This document shows positions 58,901-64,000 of a stretch of 64,000 nt of DNA, piece by piece. The DNA lies in NCBI GenBank assembly GCA_029339195.1, contig JAPTJF010000019.1, forward strand, positions 221,467 to 285,466, in the 5' to 3' direction. Position numbers and translations under genes: made by a program. Below the pieces are notes generated by a model. It did no database searches, was not told the origin of the DNA, and was given only the letters and a program-made list of their open reading frames with translations. How positions within the stretch are numbered: position 1 is the stretch's first letter; every line of letters begins with the position of its first letter. The DNA comes from Micractinium sp. NFX-FRZ. Taxonomy: Eukaryota; Chlorophyta; Trebouxiophyceae; Chlorellales; Chlorellaceae.

Positions 58901-61163
58901 ATGTTGCCTGCACAGCAGGGGCAGGGGCAGGGCCAGGGGCGGGGTTTGGGGAGGTCGGGACAGAAGTTACAGCAGGGCAGAGGACGGCAGTGTTTGAGAA
59001 ACGGCAAAGAGCACACAGTGCACAACGCTGGACCAAGAGCAGCAGGTTCCCAACCCCGCTGCACAGCTGCTGCGCGCCCGCTCAGGCACAGCATTGGCCG
59101 ACGCCTGCCTGCTGTGCCTGCCTGCGCACGCCCAGCACGGCACTCTCTTGCCTGCGGGCGGCGCCGTGGGGTCGTCGATTTTGGGGCGCCCCTCGGCCTC
59201 GGCGCTCTCACCCATCATCCGCTGCATGCGCCTCGACCCAGCCTGCAGAGCAGCATGCCACACCAGGCAGCAAGTGTTCGTGTGCACACTCACTGCGGGT
59301 GGGATCCCTCGTGTGGTGCATCTGCCGCACTTCCGCCTGCAGAGGGAGCACGCTCAGCAAAGGGAACACTGACAAATCAGACACAGCCTAAGGGCGGCGG
59401 GCGCTGCACGTGCCGTGAACCACCCAGCCTGCAAAGGGTGGCGCTGCATGTGCCATGCCCCACCCAGCCTGCAAAGGGAGGCACTGCATGTGCCATGCCC
59501 CACCCAGCCTGCAGGGTTAAGGCACAACAGTTGCACAGCCCCAACTCACCTCCCCCTTGCTGTCCTGGCGTGTCAGGTAGCGCGTGTAGTACTCGAGCCG
59601 CTTCACCGTCGCCTCCTGGGTGCGGTCAGCCAGCATCACCTGGGCAGGCAGCAGCGCGGACGTGACGTGACAAATATTGCACTCAGTGAGCAAGGTTGGG
59701 GGGAACAGAGGCGCAGTGTGGTGCTGCACCGGCACAGTGAAGTGCTCCAGAGGCTTGGCCATGGCAACCTGGTGTGGCCAGCCAGCGTCAGCACCGGGCA
59801 CGGTGCAATTGAAGGGGGCAGCAGCTGAGCGGTGTGTGGAGCGCAGCAGCGTGCGGGGTGGGAGGAATGGTGCAGGCTGCGGAGCAGCTCTGATGCGGTC
59901 GGCTCACCTCTCCTTACACAGCTGCCCACCCGCCCGCCTGGGCAATGCAGGATGGGCGCCCGCTCACCTGCGCCCCCACTTCGTGGGCCGCCTCGTCAGC
60001 TGCCAGGAACTCTCCCCCGGGCGTGGTGCCCATCACCGCTCCCGTGATGGTGTAGATGGAACCCATGAAGTAGGGCAGGGCCGCGCCCGACAGGCTCATC
60101 TTCACTATCTGCGGGAGAGGTATGGGTGGGTGGGTGGGCAGGTACGGGGGTGAAGAGGGGTGTGCCTCAAAGTAGGGCAGGGCCTGGCCCGACAGGCTCA
60201 TCTTCACGTCCTGTCAGGTGGTTGGGTACGGGGGTGAAGAGGGTGTGCCGCAGGCTGCGTCCCGCAAGTGGGCAGCGCAGCGCGCCTGCGGCAGCGCAGC
60301 GGCGGCAACGCTTTCAAGAGGGGGCACAGTCAAGGGTGGGTAAGGGCCCCCCACCCCCTAGCTCAAACACAGATAGAGAAGTGAAGCAGGTGCGCCCCAC
60401 CTCCCAGGTCGACTTGTTCTGCAGCTTCTTCACGCCATACTTGTCCCCCTGCTCCGCCTGCACGCGCAGCGAACCAGGGAAGCACGTGAAGAAACGCAGC
60501 CCGCATCACAAGCCACGGCCCCACTGCTCCACCTTCACATGGAACACAGGCACGTGCGCACCCCCTGCCCCCACAAAGCATTACAGAGGGGAGCAAAGAC
60601 ACAAAGACGCAACCCTCTCGCCTGTTCCAGCATCTTGCGCAGCCGCTCCCCATCCAGCTCCAGCACAACCACTGCCGGCGACACGCGCTGGATGAGCGTC
60701 ACCACATCTTGGACCGCCTGCAGGGGGGCAGGGGCGGGACGGACACTTAAGAAAGTTCGGACGCTATGCATGGACCGGCGGGGGCTGCGGCATGGGGAAA
60801 ACAAGAGACGGCGAGAGCTGCACACGGGCGGTTGTTATGGTACGGTACCACTGCTGGGGCCAGTGCCAATCCAGGCAGCAGTTGTTTGTCTCTCTGTGCA
60901 CCGTTGCCGGCTGCGGCCAGTTGCGGCCTACCTTGCGTGATACGTGTGCTGTGCCAACCACATACACCTGCAGAAAGTCTGGCAAGGTGTGTTCACAGGC
61001 GGGGTGGGCAGGCACCGGCGGCGGCGGCAGCAGGCAGCAGCGGTGGCAGCCAGACTGCCGCAGGCTGCGCGCCGCGACCAGCTTGCAGCTTTGATCATAC
61101 CTTGCTGCCGCTGGGGTGCTGCAGCACAGTGTAGTCATTGCTGGAGACTCCAGTGTCCTCCAT
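55944..61163 (-). CDS. TraB/PrgY-family protein, C-terminal membrane anchored
   Basis: Fifteen exons: 61163-61101, 60967-60932, 60717-60622, 60457-60401, 60108-59968, 59639-59550, 59242-59152, 58907-58818, 58618-58484, 58113-58016, 57618-57542, 57285-57232, 56972-56900, 56566-56324 and 56063-55944. They sum to 1464 nt (487 aa) with all phases closing. TraB-family marks run in order: VYVVGTAHVSRK; DVVTLIQRVSPAVVVLELD; VMLADRTQEATVKRL; VVVDERDLILA; VVGVVGAGHIKG, with the GxH motif of the family. Two hydrophobic segments follow (~390-440). Plant TraB proteins include mitochondrial outer-membrane members; location here is inferred. Introns 7 and 8 have GC donors required by phase, and the third (60621) is a probable GC donor. 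Intron sequences contain several duplicated exon edges. Confidence 0.85.
56741..56846. repeat. Imperfect direct repeat in a TraB intron
   Basis: A ~34-bp block (catacagcaggcaggct... ending gcagcccg) occurs at 56741-56775 and again at 56812-56846. Confidence 0.65.
57292..57330. repeat. (CACAG)n microsatellite
   Basis: About eight pentanucleotide units lie directly upstream (in the transcript) of TraB exon 12 (57285-57232). Confidence 0.85.
57909..57957 (-). repeat. Intronic copy of the TraB exon 10 3' edge with donor
   Basis: About 41 of 48 bases match 58013-58060. It reads CGNSLVQMFTRRAIK followed by a GTGGGG donor, against CGNSLVETFRQRAIK then GTGAGA in the real exon, 104 bp away. No acceptor precedes the copy. 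Confidence 0.65.
59401..59517. repeat. 40-bp minisatellite, about 2.9 copies
   Basis: Tandem units containing gcatgtgccatgccccaccc and cctgcaaaggg lie in an intron of the TraB gene. The units are nearly identical. Confidence 0.8.
60171..60212 (-). repeat. Intronic copy of the TraB exon 5 5' edge
   Basis: Thirty-five of 37 bases match the start of exon 5 (60070-60106), followed by a duplicated tacgggggtgaagaggg block (60143 and 60227). On the minus strand it has its own CAG acceptor and reads DVKMSLSGQALPYF, against IVKMSLSGAALPYF in the real exon. The frame stays open into exon 5, so use of this acceptor would insert about 36 residues. Confidence 0.75.
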
Positions 61164-61630
61164 GTGGGTGGGACAGCCGCTGAGGTATGACGGGCGCGGT
61201 GCAAATGCCCCAGATGGAACAAAGTCGGTCACGTACTACAGTCAATTGGCCGCCGGCCCCTCGGAAGGCCGCGCCCTACTGGGTTTGCCGAAGACGACAG
61301 TCTACAGAACGTGAGGGCGCTCAGCCCGTCGACTCAGTCTCCCGAACGTCTCTTCATTTGGCCTTGTGCAGAATGAGGGCATACCTTCAAGTCAGGTGCT
61401 CGTGACCTGGCAAGGCGGGGCACCGCGGCGGTCACGGCAGGCGGGGTGGATGGAAATGCAGTGTGCATTATCTTGGGACGTTGCCTCCCATATGTTTACA
61501 AAGGTTGTGGACACACTTCTTAATAACGAAATTGAATGAAATTGATTGGGTGGATGAAAGTAGGTAGCGCAGGTGGCCAACCAATCGGGAAACACACTTA
61601 GAGGGGTGGCGCAGAATAAGGCGGCAAACT
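61164..61630. promoter_or_regulatory. TraB promoter and membrane-protein 3' flank; minus-strand TGTAA at 61496-61500
   Basis: TTACA on the plus strand (TGTAA on minus) is 131 nt past the stop of the membrane protein gene. The rest is the TraB upstream region. No gene was seen. Confidence 0.5.
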
Positions 61631-63016
61631 CTAGCCTACCAAGGGCGGCGCCTGCACTGGAGCGCCAGCCTCCCACAGCGCAATCACGAGGAACCACAGG
61701 AGCGCAGGGCCTTGCAGGGCGGCCAGAACAAAGATCTTGCAGGGCGCACCGGCGCCCTCGGCAAAGGCATGCCTGTGGGGAGCACAGCGGGCACAGCGGC
61801 AGTGGCGCGACAGGTAGGCGTGGCGGGCCTGCCGCTCAGCGGCCAGCTGGTAGCCCAGGGGCAGCAGCAGCGAGAACAAGATTTCAAACCACAGCAGGAC
61901 CGGGAAACACAGACTGGTGGCGCAAGAGGCGGCGGGGAATTGGCGGCCCATGTGCACCTGGCGGCCTGCTGCGGGCACCACAACAGACACTGCCAGGCTG
62001 GCGTAGCCCTCGAGCCGCTGCGCCGTGCCACGGAAGAAGCTCAGCACGACGGGGTGGGTGAAGGGCGGCCAGGAGCGGCACGCGTTGGCCCAGCGCACCG
62101 TCACGCCCGCAAGCGCCGCAAGCTGCAGCGCAACCGCCGCCGGCAGTGCCAGCAGGTGCAGGTGGGAGGTGAGCAGCGTGCGTACGCTGATGGCCGCAAT
62201 CTGAACCGACCCCGTCAGGCCTCCCAGGCTGCCCTGTTCATCCAGGCTGCTGGTCATCGCTGCCCATGCAAAGTCGGTCCTGGCAGACACGACCACCAGC
62301 GCCGCCAGCCGCACCGCCACCACGGCGGCTGTCCTGCGCCGCAGGTAGGCAGCGGGCAGCATGAAGCCCTGCAGCAGGGCTGGCGCCGTGAGCAGCGCCA
62401 GCTCTGCCGCCAAGGACAGAAGGATGGCCAGCAGCCACAGCCAGGAGCCGCCCGCCTGCCATGCTGGCGCCACAGCGTGCAGCACGGCACCCTCGGTGGC
62501 CATGAGCAGCAGGGCGATGACGAGAGACGTGCTGCGGTCCCAGGCCGCCCGCCGCTCCAGCTGTGCAGCCTCGTGGGCCGCGAGCGCAGCCGCGTGCAGT
62601 CGCCACTGACGCGACGTCATGTGCGGTTCGCGCTGCTGCTGCTCCCGCCGCCGCTCCTGCTCCCGCTCCGACTGCTGCTGCCGCTCCTGCTGCCACACCC
62701 GCTGCGCCTGCTCCTCGCGCTGCGCTTGCCGCTGCTGCTCCTGCTGCCACTGCTGCTGCCGCGCCTCCTCAGCCTCCAGCTGGCGCGCTTGCTCCTGGTG
62801 CCACTGCCGCCGGCGCTGGTTCTCTTGCAGCCAACGGCGCTGGTACCAGCGCTGCTGCCGCTGCTGCCGCCGGTGCTGCTGCCATGCGCCCAGCACAGAG
62901 CGCAGCCAGAGTGAGATGATGCGCGTCACGGCAACGGGCCATGGCTGGGGCGGGGCTGGTGCAGGTCCCGCTGCACCATCTTGTCCCTCGCCCTGCTGTG
63001 CGCTCTGCTGGGACAT
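61631..63016 (-). CDS. Intronless coiled-coil plus multi-span membrane protein, unknown family
   Basis: A single exon of 1386 nt (461 aa), starting at ATG 63016 (MSQQSAQQ). The open frame extends further upstream without an ATG, and TATA-like ctactataatactataatgg at 63100-63119 is about 90 nt upstream, which supports this start. Residues ~30-140 are a Gln/Arg/Glu-rich stretch (RRQQRQQRWYQRR, repeated QQEQQRQ) predicted to form a coiled coil or charged helix. It is followed by six or seven hydrophobic segments, for example SLVIALLLMATEGAVL, WLWLLAILLSLAAELALL, FPVLLWFEILFSLLLPLGY and LWFLVIALW. A Cys/His cluster (HCRCARCAPHRH) lies between the last two. I do not recognise the family. It is the only intronless gene in the window. 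Confidence 0.65.
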   Translation of the reverse strand: MSQQSAQQGEGQDGAAGPAPAPPQPWPVAVTRIISLWLRSVLGAWQQHRRQQRQQRWYQRRWLQENQRRRQWHQEQARQLEAEEARQQQWQQEQQRQAQREEQAQRVWQQERQQQSEREQERRREQQQREPHMTSRQWRLHAAALAAHEAAQLERRAAWDRSTSLVIALLLMATEGAVLHAVAPAWQAGGSWLWLLAILLSLAAELALLTAPALLQGFMLPAAYLRRRTAAVVAVRLAALVVVSARTDFAWAAMTSSLDEQGSLGGLTGSVQIAAISVRTLLTSHLHLLALPAAVALQLAALAGVTVRWANACRSWPPFTHPVVLSFFRGTAQRLEGYASLAVSVVVPAAGRQVHMGRQFPAASCATSLCFPVLLWFEILFSLLLPLGYQLAAERQARHAYLSRHCRCARCAPHRHAFAEGAGAPCKIFVLAALQGPALLWFLVIALWEAGAPVQAPPLVG

Positions 63017-64000
63017 TCTGTGGTGCAAGCCACGCCTGCAAGGCGGATGCCGCCATGGGAGAAAGCCAGGGTTGAGGAGAGCAGGCGCTTCCCAGTAAGC
63101 TACTATAATACTATAATGGCACCCCCTGCCTGACCGCCGCACCCAGTGGACCCCGCCTGACGCCACTGCCAGTGCCACCACCAACTGCAGCACCCCACTT
63201 GGGGTGACCCTTACCCCACCCTGCCCTGAGCTGCCCGTTCCGCACTCGCGACAGTTTGCAAATCAATTCTCTCGCGTCCGTGTCCCTCCCCTTCAACGCC
63301 GGGCACCCCAGCGGCAAAAACCCGCTAGCGAGGTCACCCTTGCCTGCGCCCGCCCGCTTCCTGTTCGCTTGTTGGTGCTTAGTAAGGGCAGTAACCCTGC
63401 AAAGTTTGCCCCTGCTCTCGCAATGGAGGCGGAATATTTATCGAATCGAATCGAATCGATGACGCACACTTAAGTTAAAGTGTGCGTCATCGATTCCTGA
63501 AAAAACTGTGGACTCCGACAACTTTCCTGTTGCACCACTCGTACTAATCATGCGACTGAGGTGGGTCAGCCCACTGCGCTGCTAGAGCCGCGTTAGCAGT
63601 GCTAATAGCACTCCGCCGTCTGCGCCGTGCCAGGGCCCCCGTCAGATCAGCTCAGCATTTGAGCGACAAGGTGCCTTTTCTGGCCAAATCCTGCACCGCT
63701 GCCCGCGATCCCGCGTGCTAATCTGCATCATGTGGTTACTTTGTTATGTTTTGAAGACATGGCGGGCGGGTTGCCGGCCGTGCAGCGCGATGCCACTTCG
63801 GGATGTGCGGGGCCGAGCTCAAGCGGGCCCCGCAAGCGTTCAACACTTTCTCAGAAGCATTAAGAATGCCTGGGCAAGCCGGTGGCGCGGTGCGAGCACT
63901 CACAGAGAGTCACGCCAGCCTGACGCCTGCCACTGTGGCGGCAGGCGGCGGAGGGCTGCTGGGGCCGGCACACCCTGCCACAGCCAAGGCAGCGAGCATC
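63017..64000. other. Right-hand flank, no gene seen
   Basis: Upstream region of the membrane protein gene. Apart from the TATA-like run at 63100-63119 and the hairpin near 63475, nothing with coding support was found to the window edge. Confidence 0.45.
63453..63496. repeat. Perfect 19-bp inverted repeat (hairpin) with 6-nt loop
   Basis: The left arm gaatcgatgacgcacactt (63453-63471) and its exact reverse complement (63478-63496) flank aagtta. The left arm is preceded by tandem TCGAA units (63441-63455). It lies in otherwise empty sequence. Confidence 0.9.

Noticed and set aside
59293..59337. Candidate extra TraB exon (AEVRQMHH...)
   Set aside because: It has plausible splice sites, but its phase breaks the frame into the next exon. 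Skipping it closes all phases to 487 aa.
1..64000. tRNA, rRNA, CRISPR arrays, insertion sequences
   Set aside because: No T-loop-like cores with matching stems, no rRNA sequence, no regularly spaced repeats and no transposase-like frame were found on either strand by eye. A tRNA scan was not possible.

Overview
The window looks like nuclear DNA of a trebouxiophyte green alga of the Chlorella/Micractinium kind. Support: very GC-rich sequence, many short exons with GT-AG and some GC-AG introns, TGTAA polyadenylation signals, Ala/Gln/Pro-rich proteins, hydroxyproline-type (SPPPP)n cell-surface proteins, and plant-like organelle proteins (mitochondrial bL17, TraB family). No prokaryotic, organellar or viral block is visible. 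Exon models were built by hand from splice sites and reading-frame phase. For most multi-exon genes the summed exons are divisible by three, which is the main internal check.

Layout: (1) 1-926, 3' end of a gene entering from the left. (2) 1835-4883 (+), a MYND zinc-finger protein with a TPR-like segment. (3) 5545-12963 (+), a 14-exon Ala/Gln-rich, probably nuclear protein with a zinc-binding Cys cluster and a possible B3-like fold. (4) 13706-24607 (-), two tandem paralogous secreted proteins built from a signal peptide, a Cys-rich module, a FAS1 domain, Pro-rich stalks, ShKT-type modules and, in one of them, three PAN/Apple-like modules. (5) 26631-40275 (-), a ~37-exon SOS1/NHE-like Na+/H+ exchanger with a long cytosolic tail and a cyclic-nucleotide-binding-like domain. 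(6) 41452-43689 (-) and 45345-47789 (+), a head-to-head pair of paralogous basic proteins of unknown function. (7) 49090-52837 (+), an ankyrin/polyQ/C2HC zinc-finger protein. (8) 53057-54039 (-), a VHL beta-domain protein sharing a divergent upstream region with (9) 54630-55438 (+), mitochondrial bL17. (10) 55944-61163 (-), a TraB/PrgY-family protein. (11) 61631-63016 (-), an intronless coiled-coil plus multi-span membrane protein. (12) A perfect hairpin near 63475 in the right-hand flank.

The genes do not form a pathway; this is an ordinary eukaryotic gene neighbourhood with two local gene duplications. The most striking signal is structural. In at least three genes, short stretches spanning exon edges, often with the splice site, are tandemly duplicated inside the adjacent intron. 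This leaves decoy or alternative exon edges and suggests repeated small duplications acting on exon-intron junctions. Six introns, confirmed or proposed by phase, use a GC donor, one of them conserved between the two FAS1 paralogs.
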